Assembly (NCBI GenBank): GCA_029260235.1
Contig: JAJDDP010000040.1
Coordinates: 1-62,757, forward strand
Direction: 5' to 3'
DNA length: 62,757 nt
Origin: Phycisphaerae bacterium
GTDB lineage: Bacteria; Planctomycetota; Phycisphaerae; UBA1845
A model generated the notes under the pieces. It saw only the letters and a program-made list of their open reading frames with translations. It was not told where the DNA came from and did no database searches. The number at the start of each line of letters is the position of its first letter. The first letter of the stretch is position 1. Positions 38,889-47,870 of this stretch are shown here, in pieces. The position numbers and the translations under genes are program-made.

Positions 38889-39842
38889 CTACGACGGTGC
38901 GGCAAAACGGGGGACTTGCCCGTTGAGCACGGCGATCACATCATCCACCACATCGTTCATCCGGGCCAGCCCCGCATCGGTTCGGGCTGCAATATGAGGC
39001 GAAAGCAGCAGATTCGGGGCAGATAGGAGCGGATGATTCGCCGGCGGCGGCTCTGGATCATGCACATCCAACGCTGCACCTCCGAGTTTTCCTTCGGTCA
39101 AGGCAGCTGCCAGGGCATGCGAATCGACCACCGGGCCTCGTGACGTGTTGATTATCTTCGCATGGGGTCGCAGGGTAGCCAGGACGCTGGCGTCCACCAA
39201 ATGATGGGTCAACTCGGTAAGCGGCACGTGCAGAGAGACGATGTCAGCCTCAGCCCAGATACGCGGTTTCTCAGCGGGCGTCGCTTCAAAGTCGAGGCCT
39301 TCGATCGGCAGTAGATCATTGAACAAGACTCTCATGCCCAGTCCAGTCTGAGCGATTCGGCCAACCCGCCTGCCGATCTTGCCCATGCCGATGATGCCTA
39401 GCGTGAGGCTGCGGAGCTCGCGTCCCACCAGTGTTCGCCGGGCCTCTTTGAACCGTCCTTCGCGGAGCATGGATTGGCCCTTAGCGATGTGTCGTTCGAG
39501 GTTGATAATCAGCCCAATGGCAAACTCAGCCACCGAATCGCTGGCAGCGGCCGGCGTATAGACAACTTGGATGCTGTGCTTTCGGGCGGCGGCGAGGTCG
39601 ATCTCTTCCAGCCCCACACCACCCCGGCCAATGACTTTCAGACTCGTCCCTGCCTCGATGACGGCCGCTGTCACTTTGGCATAGGAGCGAACGACCAACG
39701 CATCGGCGCCGGCGACTTCATCAATTAGCGTAGCTTCATTGGTCTTGGACAGAACACGGACGCGCCCGATTGATTTCAAGCGAGCGGTGGCTGACTCGTC
39801 AAGCGGATCAGATACTAGAATGTCGAACGTGTCCTTGGGCAT
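38889..39842 (-). CDS. D-2-hydroxyacid dehydrogenase, SerA-like
   Basis: A 317-residue NAD-dependent enzyme without the ACT domain of classical SerA. The NAD loop is LGIIGMGKIGRRVG; NTSRGPVVDSHAL holds the substrate-binding arginine, and LSPHIAARTDAG the catalytic histidine. It may oxidise 3-phosphoglycerate for serine synthesis or act on another 2-hydroxyacid. It is divergent or unlinked to DsbD upstream, with 84 bases between the stop of dsbD and its start. Confidence 0.85.
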   Translation of the reverse strand: MPKDTFDILVSDPLDESATARLKSIGRVRVLSKTNEATLIDEVAGADALVVRSYAKVTAAVIEAGTSLKVIGRGGVGLEEIDLAAARKHSIQVVYTPAAASDSVAEFAIGLIINLERHIAKGQSMLREGRFKEARRTLVGRELRSLTLGIIGMGKIGRRVGRIAQTGLGMRVLFNDLLPIEGLDFEATPAEKPRIWAEADIVSLHVPLTELTHHLVDASVLATLRPHAKIINTSRGPVVDSHALAAALTEGKLGGAALDVHDPEPPPANHPLLSAPNLLLSPHIAARTDAGLARMNDVVDDVIAVLNGQVPRFAAPS

Positions 39843-39926
39843 AATGCGTGCAGACGATCATCAATCGAAGCACGCAGCACGTCAACTTGGAATCACTCGG
39901 TATCGCCAAGTCACCTGGCGGCTGAA

Positions 39927-42398
39927 TCAACCTGCCTCTGCCAAACGAGCCTCGGGGTTTGCCTCAGAAGGCCCTGCCTCTTCGAGGGCTGACCTCACTG
40001 CCCCCGTAGTCAGGATGATGGGCAGCACGATCGGTTGATCTGGCTTGTTTGCAGGTATGACCACGTTCAAGGGCACAGCGTTGCCGCCGTAGCGTCGCAT
40101 TTGGGCCAACATCCAATCGGGCTTCTTCGTGAAATCACCCTTGAGCGGAAAAATCTTCATCTCGTGCATCAAATTGCGGATGGCGTCGCGCTCCAACACA
40201 GCCTTCTTGTTCACTTGGCAGGTTGCACACCAGGCGGCCGTGAAATCTACATAGACCGTGTATCCCTCCTTCGCCAGATCGTCTTGCAGGTTTGCGGTGA
40301 GGAGGCGCCATGGAATCTCTAATTCCCACTCGGGGGAGGTTGGCGCAGGCGGGTTCTGCCCGCGGCCAATCGGCATAGCCGGGACTTTCTGACCCGGCTC
40401 ATATAACCAGCCGAATGAAAACCACAGCCCGAGCAGGGCGACGCCTAGGCCACCTGCGTAAGTCATCAATCTGGTGCTCAGATGCCAATTCAGTTTGATG
40501 CGTCCGATCAGCCAGCACGCAAGCCCTACGAATGCGAGGAAGGCCACCGTGGCTACCACGCCGCCGGAGTCCATTAACGCGTCGAGAATCCAGAGCAACC
40601 ACACCACCGTCGCCATCAAAACGAATCCCATGAACTGCTTGAAGGAGTCCATCCAAGCGCCCGGCCTGGGCATGAACTTCATCCAGCCGGGCTTTGCGGT
40701 CAGCAGTACATACGGGAAGGCCATGCCAACACCAACGGCAGTGAGGGCCAAGAAGATGATGGCGTCGGATTGGGTAAACGCAAAGGCCATGGCCGGGGCC
40801 AGTAGGGGAGCTGTGCAAGGCGTCGCCAAGAGTGTGGCTAGTACACCTTTGAGGAAGGCGCCCGGATAGCCTTCCTTGGCGGTCGCGCCGCTCAACTTGG
40901 CTGAGGCTGCTCCGGGGAGCGTTACCTCGAATACGCCGAACAAGCTCATGCCAAAGGCGAAGATGAGGGCGGTCATCCCAATCACAAATTCCGGGTGCGA
41001 AAACTGCCCGCCCCAACTCGCACCGGATGCTCCTTTGGTGATCACGGCAAAGATGGCCAGCGCCCAGAACGAAACCAAGATGCCCGTCGAGAAGGATAGG
41101 CCAAGGCGGAACACACGCCTTGGTTCCTCATCAGCCTGCTGAATGAAACTCAGGATCTTGATGGAGATGACCGGCAGCACACAAGGCATCACGTTGAGGA
41201 TGAATCCACCCAGAAAGGCAAAGGCCAACATCATCGGCAAAGAAAGCGACGCGATCCCCGAAGAACTACTGCCTTCCTCAGCAGGGATTGCTCCAGGCGC
41301 CGCTGGTTTTTCGTCGTCAGGCTCAACACTTCCAGCCGCATCGACTTGCGCATCGGAGTCCGGCGATTTTCCTGTGCTTGCATCAGCCTGTGCAGTCTGC
41401 GCACCAGTCAGGCCCATCGTGGTTGACCAAGCTACACCCTCGGGCGGAGCGCATTGGCCTTTATCATTACAGGCCTGGTATTTCACGATGCCATGAAATG
41501 TCAGCGAGGTTCCGCTGGCGTCATCGTTGACTTTCTGGATCGGAATCTTGACCACGACTTCGCCGGAGTATTCGCTGATCTTGCTGCGGGTAGCCTTGTC
41601 CATCCGGTCATGGGCGGGCGGATAGACCAGCGACCCCAGCTCAATACCATCAAGCGGAGCAACCAGCACATCGGTCGGGATCAGGTAATCCTGGTAGGGC
41701 TGACTCGACTGGATGTGGAAGCCGCGAACGATCTTGAGGGCGACCTCGACCTCGAATGATCCACCGACCGCTATCGACTCAACCGATGGCGTAGCCGTGA
41801 CCTTTAGGTGCTTTCCCTTGCCGTCTGGTTTGGGCAACTGGTCACGGGCCAGTTCAAACAGATCGACGTGGGTTGGTTTCCCATCGGCGTCGCCCGCGAT
41901 CACCGGCAGCTTGACGGCCACCTCAGCCTTCTCCATCAGGCAAGTGCTCTTGCAAACCAGGGTGGTGACCGTGGCGGAGATCTCGATATTGCCGCCCGGC
42001 TTCAAGTCAACCGGCGCGGTGATCGCGGCGAGTAGCGCTGGTTCACCGCCAAGCACATAAGTGGTCAGTCTGAAATCCGTTGGCCCGGACACATACCGCC
42101 GGGGGACCGGAAAGCGAAGCTCGGCGACCTTGAAGCCGGGGGGCAGCTTCCACTTGACCTTGGGTGCGGCGCCGCTTTCTCCGGGATTGATCCAATAGAT
42201 GTGCCAGTCATCTGCCACCTCGTACGCCAGGGCGACGTCGAAGGTGTCTCCCGGTTTGATGTTCTGGACCGAAGAGAGGAGCCGCACCGGCGCTTTGGAC
42301 CCCTTGCCGGCTGGCTGAGCCCATGCCCGTCCACCGCTGACCGCCCCGATCCAGGCGGCCAGTGCCACCGCGATTGTCCATTTCCGCTGCCACTTCAT
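39927..42398 (-). CDS. DsbD/ScsB-type thiol:disulfide interchange protein
   Basis: From ATG 42398 (ribosome site GGAGG; signal peptide KWQRKWTIAVALAAWIG) it is 823 residues. A periplasmic DsbD-alpha-like domain (about 30-300), an acidic linker, eight membrane helices (about 385-650) and a thioredoxin-like C-terminal domain with C724-A-T-C727 follow. It carries electrons from cytoplasmic thioredoxin to periplasmic disulfide reductases. The cysteine pair of the membrane core is visible as MPCVLP with a partner in TPCTAPL. An upstream start at 42494 would hide the signal peptide. Confidence 0.92.
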   Translation of the reverse strand: MKWQRKWTIAVALAAWIGAVSGGRAWAQPAGKGSKAPVRLLSSVQNIKPGDTFDVALAYEVADDWHIYWINPGESGAAPKVKWKLPPGFKVAELRFPVPRRYVSGPTDFRLTTYVLGGEPALLAAITAPVDLKPGGNIEISATVTTLVCKSTCLMEKAEVAVKLPVIAGDADGKPTHVDLFELARDQLPKPDGKGKHLKVTATPSVESIAVGGSFEVEVALKIVRGFHIQSSQPYQDYLIPTDVLVAPLDGIELGSLVYPPAHDRMDKATRSKISEYSGEVVVKIPIQKVNDDASGTSLTFHGIVKYQACNDKGQCAPPEGVAWSTTMGLTGAQTAQADASTGKSPDSDAQVDAAGSVEPDDEKPAAPGAIPAEEGSSSSGIASLSLPMMLAFAFLGGFILNVMPCVLPVISIKILSFIQQADEEPRRVFRLGLSFSTGILVSFWALAIFAVITKGASGASWGGQFSHPEFVIGMTALIFAFGMSLFGVFEVTLPGAASAKLSGATAKEGYPGAFLKGVLATLLATPCTAPLLAPAMAFAFTQSDAIIFLALTAVGVGMAFPYVLLTAKPGWMKFMPRPGAWMDSFKQFMGFVLMATVVWLLWILDALMDSGGVVATVAFLAFVGLACWLIGRIKLNWHLSTRLMTYAGGLGVALLGLWFSFGWLYEPGQKVPAMPIGRGQNPPAPTSPEWELEIPWRLLTANLQDDLAKEGYTVYVDFTAAWCATCQVNKKAVLERDAIRNLMHEMKIFPLKGDFTKKPDWMLAQMRRYGGNAVPLNVVIPANKPDQPIVLPIILTTGAVRSALEEAGPSEANPEARLAEAG

Positions 42399-42607
42399 GC
42401 TGGTTTTAGCCTCCGCTCTGCTGTTCGATCGGGAACATCCCGACCCCCCATTCCATCCCATCCAGGCCTCATGGACAAGTAACAATCTATTCACAATCGA
42501 CCCGCAGCCGGGAGCACCGGTTCTCGCCTTGCAGAGCCGTCCAACCGAAGGAAGGTCGGGGCTGAGTTTGAACTCCCCTGGCGGCCTTATTGTTCCAACC
42601 GATTCGC

Positions 42608-42635
42608 TTGACAGCCGCTGCAGGCGTTTTATACT
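42608..42635 (+). promoter_or_regulatory. Strong sigma-70-type promoter without a clear gene behind it
   Basis: TTGACA (42608-42613), 16-base spacer, TATACT (42630-42635). The -35 box is perfect and the -10 matches five of six. Transcription would start near 42642, in a region where no recognised gene lies for 700 bases on this strand. It may drive a small RNA or the rny gene at a distance. Confidence 0.55.
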
Positions 42636-42641
42636 GGTGGC

Positions 42642-42865
42642 CGTCGCGCAGGTATTTCGTCTGTAAGTTCTTTCTTGACAATGAACTACGGCCGTGCATC
42701 GGACTTGCGGGACGATAAATCGCAGCAGTGTCTGTTTTGGTGTTGACGCTGGTCGCGCAATCCTTGAAAGGAGACGTCAAGAACTTCGATCTGCGGCGTG
42801 CCGCGGGATGATCGGTTTGACTTGATCGGCACCCATATTCTGGAAGTGGAATCGCCAGATTTTTT
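42642..42865 (+). ncRNA. Candidate small RNA of about 220 nt
   Basis: Downstream of the promoter at 42608. Two separated segments are complementary (TTCTTGAC near 42673 and GTCAAGAA near 42777), with a second stem (CGCAG near 42647 and CTGCG near 42791) outside them. A terminator-like end follows: TCTGG, an 11-base loop, CCAGA and six T residues. Size would fit a 6S-like or other regulatory RNA, but no family motif is recognised. A 108-codon frame on the same strand (42798-43124) is the main alternative. Confidence 0.25.
42839..42865 (+). terminator. Terminator-like hairpin and T run
   Basis: TCTGG (42839-42843), loop of 11 bases, CCAGA (42855-42859), then TTTTTT (42860-42865). The stem is only five base pairs, so it is weak. 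It could end the candidate RNA. Confidence 0.3.
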
Positions 42866-43352
42866 CTTGGCGAAGTCAGAATGTGGTGTCGTTGGTCCAA
42901 GATACTTTTCGGTTGGTTGTTGTGCTCATGACAGATTCATTGCAAAGCAGCCCCAATGGGCTGGGAGGCGAAGACGTAAGACGCTAGTTGTCTGCCCCCA
43001 TCCTTCAACTGCTGCCGCCTGCGGAGTCTTGCCTGAGTGCGATGCACTTCCCAAGAGCTGGTCGTCCCCCGCTCGGGATGTTCCAAGGCTGATCCCGGCG
43101 CGTTCAAATCGAAACATTGCGTAGCTCTTCTGACTGCCAATCGGCTTTCGGCCACTGGATTGTGAGTCGGCGCAGGCGGATCTCGAAGGTGTGTTCGAGA
43201 GCTACGAATCGGACCTGTCTAGAGCAGAATCGAGTAAGAGCCTTTGCGGCCGGTGCTTCCGGCATACTGATCGGTCGATCGACATCGACCTCCGGAATCA
43301 GCCACGGCGGTTATCCGCCACGCCCGCGAAGTTGTGATACACGTTATGGGAA
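42866..43352. other. Rest of the dsbD-rny gap
   Basis: About 490 bases before rny. It holds a perfect hairpin (TCTCGAA, 6-base loop, TTCGAGA, 43181-43200) and an AGCCCCAATGGGCT hairpin near 42950. These may lie in the leader of rny. No gene, tRNA or riboswitch was recognised. Confidence 0.4.
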
Positions 43353-44951
43353 ATGCCAACCATGTTTACGAACCTTTTCCTCCCACTCGCCCAGAGTCCG
43401 GGGTGGCTCTCGCCCGCACTGCTAGGCCTGATGATCGGCACCCCGCTTGGTGTGTTGGGCATGTGGATTCGGTCCTACATTCAGCGGGGTCAGCTTGAAC
43501 AACTGTCTCGACGAATCAAGGAGGACGCTGAGAAGGCCGCTGAAAATATTACCAAGGCTGCAGAGTTAGATTCCAAAGCAGAGTACTCCAAGTGGCAGGA
43601 CGTATTCCAAAAGGAAACTGCCGAGACCCGCACGGAGCTTAAGGAGCAGGAGAAGCGGGTCACCAAACGCGAAGACAACTTGGAAGGAAAGCTCGACACT
43701 CTTTCGACCAAGGAACGGAATCTCGAACGCAGGGTCGAGCAACTAGACAAGCGCGACGCAGCCGTTGAGGTCAAAGAGCAAGAGGTCACAGGCCTATTGC
43801 GCGAGCAGCAGGACAAGCTACTCGACATCTCAGGGATGAGCGCCGACCAGGCCAAGCAGCAGCTATTCTCTAACCTCGAAGACCAACTAGAGGGCGAGAT
43901 GGCTGTCATGGTCGACAAGTCGGTCTCGGAGGCGAAAGACACCGCCGCTTCCAAAGTGCAGGACATCCTGGTGACTGCGATCCAACGCTATGCGGGCGAG
44001 CACACCTGCGACACCACTGTCTCAACGGTGGATATCCCCTCGGACGACATGAAGGGCCGCGTCATCGGGCGCGAGGGCCGCAACATCCGCGCTTTCGAGA
44101 AGGCCACCGGCGTTGATGTTATCGTCGATGACACGCCCGGCGTGGTCGTGGTCAGCGCCTTTGACCCCATTCGCCGAGAAGTTGCCCGCCGCTCACTCGA
44201 ACGCCTCATCCAGGATGGCCGCATCCATCCAGGCCGCATCGAAGAAATCGTGATCAACACGGGAAAAGAGCTGGAGAAGGAAGTTCTAGAAATTGGCAAG
44301 CGGGCCTCGGTCGACGCGAACGTTCCCGGTTTGCACCGTAAGATTTTGGATCTGCTTGGTAGGCTAAGGTACCGCACCAGCTACGGGCAAAACGTCCTTC
44401 AGCACAGCATCGAAGTGGCCTATCTCTGTCAAATCATGGCCGATGAACTCGGGCTTGACGGACGCCTTGCTCGCCGATGTGGTCTGCTGCACGACATCGG
44501 CAAAGCCGTCGATCACGAAGTGGAAGGTGGCCATCCCAAAATTGGGGCCGACATTTGCAAGCGACTGAATGAGGGCCCCGAGGTTCTCAATGCCATTGCC
44601 GGGCACCATGGCGACATCGAGGCGACAAGCCCCTACACGCCCTTGGTAATGGCCGGCGATGCGATCAGTGCGTCAAGGCCTGGCGGGCGCCGCGAGTCGC
44701 TGGAACGCTACATCAAACGTCTCGAACAACTAGAGGGCATCGCCACCGAACAGAACGGCGTCAAACAAGCCTATGCAATCCAGGCTGGGCGAGAAATTCG
44801 TGTGATCGTCGATTCTAACCGGGCAAGCGATTCAGTGGCGGCCAAGATTGCCAGAGACATCGCCAAGCGCGTCGAAGAAGAGATGACCTACCCTGGCGAA
44901 ATCAAGGTGACGGTGCTCCGCGAGATGCGAGCCGTCGAGTACGCCAGATGA
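43353..44951 (+). CDS. rny: Ribonuclease Y
   Basis: A 532-residue membrane-bound endoribonuclease that initiates mRNA decay. A membrane helix (about 12-32) leads into a long coiled coil (about 40-215), a KH domain (about 225-285, [22 protein letters not shown]), and an HD domain (about 345-445, [12 protein letters not shown] with the metal-binding His-Asp near 379-380, and AGHHGDIEA). The order and length match the family. It is followed 115 bases later by a YmdB-type gene, the same pair as in Firmicutes. Confidence 0.95.
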   Translation: MPTMFTNLFLPLAQSPGWLSPALLGLMIGTPLGVLGMWIRSYIQRGQLEQLSRRIKEDAEKAAENITKAAELDSKAEYSKWQDVFQKETAETRTELKEQEKRVTKREDNLEGKLDTLSTKERNLERRVEQLDKRDAAVEVKEQEVTGLLREQQDKLLDISGMSADQAKQQLFSNLEDQLEGEMAVMVDKSVSEAKDTAASKVQDILVTAIQRYAGEHTCDTTVSTVDIPSDDMKGRVIGREGRNIRAFEKATGVDVIVDDTPGVVVVSAFDPIRREVARRSLERLIQDGRIHPGRIEEIVINTGKELEKEVLEIGKRASVDANVPGLHRKILDLLGRLRYRTSYGQNVLQHSIEVAYLCQIMADELGLDGRLARRCGLLHDIGKAVDHEVEGGHPKIGADICKRLNEGPEVLNAIAGHHGDIEATSPYTPLVMAGDAISASRPGGRRESLERYIKRLEQLEGIATEQNGVKQAYAIQAGREIRVIVDSNRASDSVAAKIARDIAKRVEEEMTYPGEIKVTVLREMRAVEYAR

Positions 44952-45066
44952 TCCGATCTCGCTTTTCAACCAAGGGCTGGCGTCGGTCGGCTACGGCTGG
45001 CCATGATTCCTTGCCGGAGGATTTCGTCTTCGGCGTCGCTCCATCTTTGGTTGATGGGGCGCCACA

Positions 45067-45885
45067 GTGATCAGACTGCTCTGCGTTGGTGACGTTGTGG
45101 GATCCCCGGGTAGGCGGGTCTTGGCTGAGGCATTGCCTGAACTCAAGGCATCGCACGACCTCGACTGCACTATCGTCAACGCAGAGAATATCGCCTCGGG
45201 AAGCGGTATGACGCCCGCCCTCTATCGCAAAGTGGTTGGCTACGGTGTTGATCTGATCACCATGGGTGACCACATCTATCGCCGCAAAGAGATCATTCCG
45301 ATCCTTGATCAGGCTGAGAACATCGTTAGGCCGATCAACTTCCCACCGGGCGCGCCGGGCAAGGAATTTGCCCTGTACACCACTGAGGCGGGCAGCCGGG
45401 TGGCGGTGGTGTCGGTCATAGGGCGTCTGTTCATGAACGTTCAGGCAGATTGCCCATTCCGAGCCATGGATCGAGTCCTGAAACTCATCCCATCAGATGT
45501 GAAGATCATCATCGTCGACATGCACGCAGAAGCCACTTCAGAGAAAATTGCCATGGGCTGGCACTTGGATGGCCGGGCCAGTCTGCTGTTCGGTACGCAT
45601 ACCCACGTCTCAACCGGCGACGAACGAATCTTGCCCAACGGGACCGCCTACATCACCGACCTGGGCATGACCGGTCCGTATGATTCGGTCTTGGGGCGCA
45701 TGAAGGATCGGGTTTTGAGTGCGTTTATCACCGGTGTACCTACGCCGTTCCATGTAGCCGACGGCGATCCTCGGCTTTGCGGCGTGGTGGTGGAAGTGGA
45801 CCCCGATACAGGCAAGGCGTCATCCATCGAAAGAGTCCGCTTCGAAGGAAGTGTTGATTCAGAAGATTCGCAAGCACGCCCATAG
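45067..45885 (+). CDS. ymdB: YmdB-family metallophosphoesterase
   Basis: A 272-residue protein (GTG start) of the TIGR00282 family, which in Bacillus hydrolyses 2',3'-cyclic AMP and works with RNase Y. It has CVGDVVG (Asp9), NAENIASG (Glu40, Asn41), a TMGDHIYRR motif (Asp68, His69) where the family usually has Asn-His, DMHAEATSEK (His-Ala) and GTHTHVST (two metal-binding histidines). The Asn-to-Asp change may alter metal binding. It lies behind rny in what may be one operon. Confidence 0.9.
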   Translation: MIRLLCVGDVVGSPGRRVLAEALPELKASHDLDCTIVNAENIASGSGMTPALYRKVVGYGVDLITMGDHIYRRKEIIPILDQAENIVRPINFPPGAPGKEFALYTTEAGSRVAVVSVIGRLFMNVQADCPFRAMDRVLKLIPSDVKIIIVDMHAEATSEKIAMGWHLDGRASLLFGTHTHVSTGDERILPNGTAYITDLGMTGPYDSVLGRMKDRVLSAFITGVPTPFHVADGDPRLCGVVVEVDPDTGKASSIERVRFEGSVDSEDSQARP

Positions 45886-45946
45886 CTGCGGAATCTTGCC
45901 GGCGATCCTTTGACCCATCAAACCACTTCGTAAGTCATCCAACTTC

Positions 45947-46306
45947 CTAAGAATGTGGCACCGGTTCGATGCTGCAGGACATGCTGCCGGCTGACCTGCC
46001 GAGCCGCCAGTCTAGGCCATAGGCGTGGATCTGGTCGCGTTTGAATTCGGCTCGTTCCATGGTTGTGGTGTCTACAACTGCTCGCCCGGTGGTGTCTACT
46101 TCGACGGCCAATGCATAAGCATGCGGTATATCATAGCCAAACAGCTTGCGCAATAGCCCCACCACATAGTCGTAGGTGTGGTCGTCATCATCATGCAAGA
46201 TGACGTGGTATGGAGGTTGGCGTTTCGGCCTCCGATCAGAAGAGAGGCTGCGTTGCCGGGCATCGCTCTTGTCTGTTTTTTCTGCTATTGCCGTCATTTG
46301 CCCCAT
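45947..46306 (-). CDS. clpS: ATP-dependent Clp protease adaptor ClpS
   Basis: A 119-residue adaptor that delivers N-degron proteins to ClpAP. After a basic, polar N-terminus (about 1-30) the ClpS core reads YHVILHDDDDHTYDYVVGLL (the acidic HDDDDH loop binds the N-end residue), then the helix YDIPHAYALAVEVDTTGRAVV, ending with VEDTTTMERAEFK-like sequence. The extension at the C-terminus is short. It is convergent with ymdB. ClpA or ClpC is not in the window. Confidence 0.88.
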   Translation of the reverse strand: MGQMTAIAEKTDKSDARQRSLSSDRRPKRQPPYHVILHDDDDHTYDYVVGLLRKLFGYDIPHAYALAVEVDTTGRAVVDTTTMERAEFKRDQIHAYGLDWRLGRSAGSMSCSIEPVPHS

Positions 46307-46651
46307 GGCTTGATTATCTCCGACGCCTCGATTCCCTGTGTACAGCGCTGAACCAAGCCAAATTTGCTGCCTCTCTTGGCGAAGAGGCGGCGGCTTTGCT
46401 CAACCAAGTCTTCCCCTGCTTTCACTTGATGACTGTACAGCAGATTTTTGGCTAAGCAACCCCTCTACACCCTCTGCGAGCCGGGAGTATGGCGACCCCC
46501 CTAGCCTTGACCGTCACTGAGCGCAAGTATGGATTGGCAGGAATCGATGGAAGAAGTTGTCATTTTGATCTGCTCGGCAAAACGAGGTGTTGCAATATCC
46601 GGGCGTTTGCGGCATAACGGATGCTAATATCGGGTTTACGGAGAACCAAAT
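46307..46651. other. Gap of 345 bases between clpS and the Rrf2 gene
   Basis: Carries the promoters of clpS (minus) and the Rrf2 gene (plus). A GCCTCT/AGAGGC hairpin lies near 46369-46388. The Rrf2 start has the ribosome site CGGAG. No gene or RNA was recognised. Confidence 0.4.
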
Positions 46652-47128
46652 ATGTTGACGACGACATCGACGTACGCCATGATCGCCATGACCACCATGG
46701 CGCGCAATGCCTCAAGGTTGCCAATGACCGCCAAGGAATTGGCTGAGCTGGGCGACATTCCCACCAATTACCTTTCCAAGATTATGCGACAGCTGGTGAG
46801 GGCTGAACTAATCGGCGGCTCACGAGGCATCGGTGGCGGATTCCGTTTTGTCAGGCCGCCGTCCCAGATCAAGCTCTCCGAAATTGTGGACTTGTTTGAA
46901 GAGGTGGAGAGGCCTCGCGTTTGCCCGTTTGGCAAAGGCACTTGCAACGATGACGATCCCTGCAATGTTCACAAGTCTTGGGGCGGGATACGCAATAACT
47001 TCATAGCTGTTCTCTCGCGCACCTCGCTGGCTAAGGCAGCCCGTGACACGGGGAAGGTCGCCAAACGTGGCGTGGCTAAGAACTCATCGAAGAAGAAAAC
47101 CGCGCCCAAGAAAAAGACGCGCCGCTAA
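46652..47128 (+). CDS. Rrf2-family iron-sulfur transcriptional regulator
   Basis: A 158-residue protein. The N-terminal winged helix (about 1-75) has the recognition helix PTNYLSKIMRQLV and the wing GSRGIGGGFRF. Three cysteines, C91, C98 and C104 (CPFGKGTCNDDDPC), are spaced as in IscR and NsrR and probably ligate a 2Fe-2S or 4Fe-4S cluster. The last 35 residues are unusually lysine-rich (KKKTAPKKKTRR), perhaps increasing non-specific DNA affinity. Its target is unknown; it stands alone and is convergent with the NUDIX gene. Confidence 0.9.
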   Translation: MLTTTSTYAMIAMTTMARNASRLPMTAKELAELGDIPTNYLSKIMRQLVRAELIGGSRGIGGGFRFVRPPSQIKLSEIVDLFEEVERPRVCPFGKGTCNDDDPCNVHKSWGGIRNNFIAVLSRTSLAKAARDTGKVAKRGVAKNSSKKKTAPKKKTRR

Positions 47129-47201
47129 CCCCATCTGCCACCAAGGACATTACAGCAAGACCAAATGGACTTGGCCGGTGCGCGTCTCGAACTGCGCACA
47201 G

Positions 47202-47798
47202 CTATGATCGGGCAGAATCGGATCCTTCAAAGAGAGGCGTCGCGACATGGAGCAAGTGGTGGATGATCCGGGCAGTCACACCCCAGATGTCACCGGCCGG
47301 CGCAGGGAAGACCAGCCGTGGCCCGATTTGCTCGGCATCCTTACACGCAAAGTCGTTAGATAGGCTGTGTTGCCATAAGTCGATAAGCGGCAGCTCGAAG
47401 ACCTCAGCCACCTCGGCTGCATTCGGCGTCGGGCAGGTCAGCCCGGCCCATTCACCGACGAATGCATTCAAGCTCACAAATCCGGTCAGCGTCATGAATT
47501 GTCCCAGGACGCTTGTGTGCGAGATCGCCTCTTGGGCGACTCCAATCTCCTCATTAACTTCGCGAAACGCAGCTGCCAACGCATCTGCGTCCGTTGGCTC
47601 GATATGGCCTCCCGGGAGGGCAAAGTGGCCAGCCCAGGGACCAGCCCCGTCGGCCCGGCGGATCAGAACGATGTTGGTCTGTTGCCTCTGGACCAGAAGA
47701 ACAAATACCGCAGATTGAACAGCCACGACCGAAGAGTCGATGGCAGGTTCGGGCTTCGATTCGATCAATGTCTGCAATCGGGCTATGTCGAGGATCAT
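47202..47798 (-). CDS. NUDIX hydrolase of the CoA pyrophosphatase (NudL) type
   Basis: From ATG 47798 it is 198 residues; a GTG at 47828 is also open. The Nudix box is GGHIEPTDADALAAAFREVNEEIGV, with the usual glutamates, although the first glycine-glutamate part carries the NudL-like insertion (PTDA). FALPGGHIEP precedes it, and the end has LVFPAPAGDIWGVTARI. It probably cleaves CoA, NADH or dinucleotides to monophosphates. It is the last gene of the minus-strand run and lies 72 bases downstream of the SPFH-propeller gene. Confidence 0.85.
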   Translation of the reverse strand: MILDIARLQTLIESKPEPAIDSSVVAVQSAVFVLLVQRQQTNIVLIRRADGAGPWAGHFALPGGHIEPTDADALAAAFREVNEEIGVAQEAISHTSVLGQFMTLTGFVSLNAFVGEWAGLTCPTPNAAEVAEVFELPLIDLWQHSLSNDFACKDAEQIGPRLVFPAPAGDIWGVTARIIHHLLHVATPLFEGSDSARS

Positions 47799-47870
47799 CG
47801 CTGGCTCGCCGCCTTGCTCACAGCCCACCCCAGGTGTTCAAAATCAGTGACTCACGCCCAAGCCTTGTCC

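Noticed and set aside
42798-43124. 108-codon frame downstream of the strong promoter
   Set aside because: Only the first part looks coding-like, it has no ribosome site at its GTG and the end is arginine- and cysteine-rich low-quality sequence. It remains the alternative to an RNA there.
43100-43125. tRNA T-arm-like GTTCAAATC
   Set aside because: Its flanks do not pair and no anticodon or acceptor arm is present; no tRNA was found in the window.
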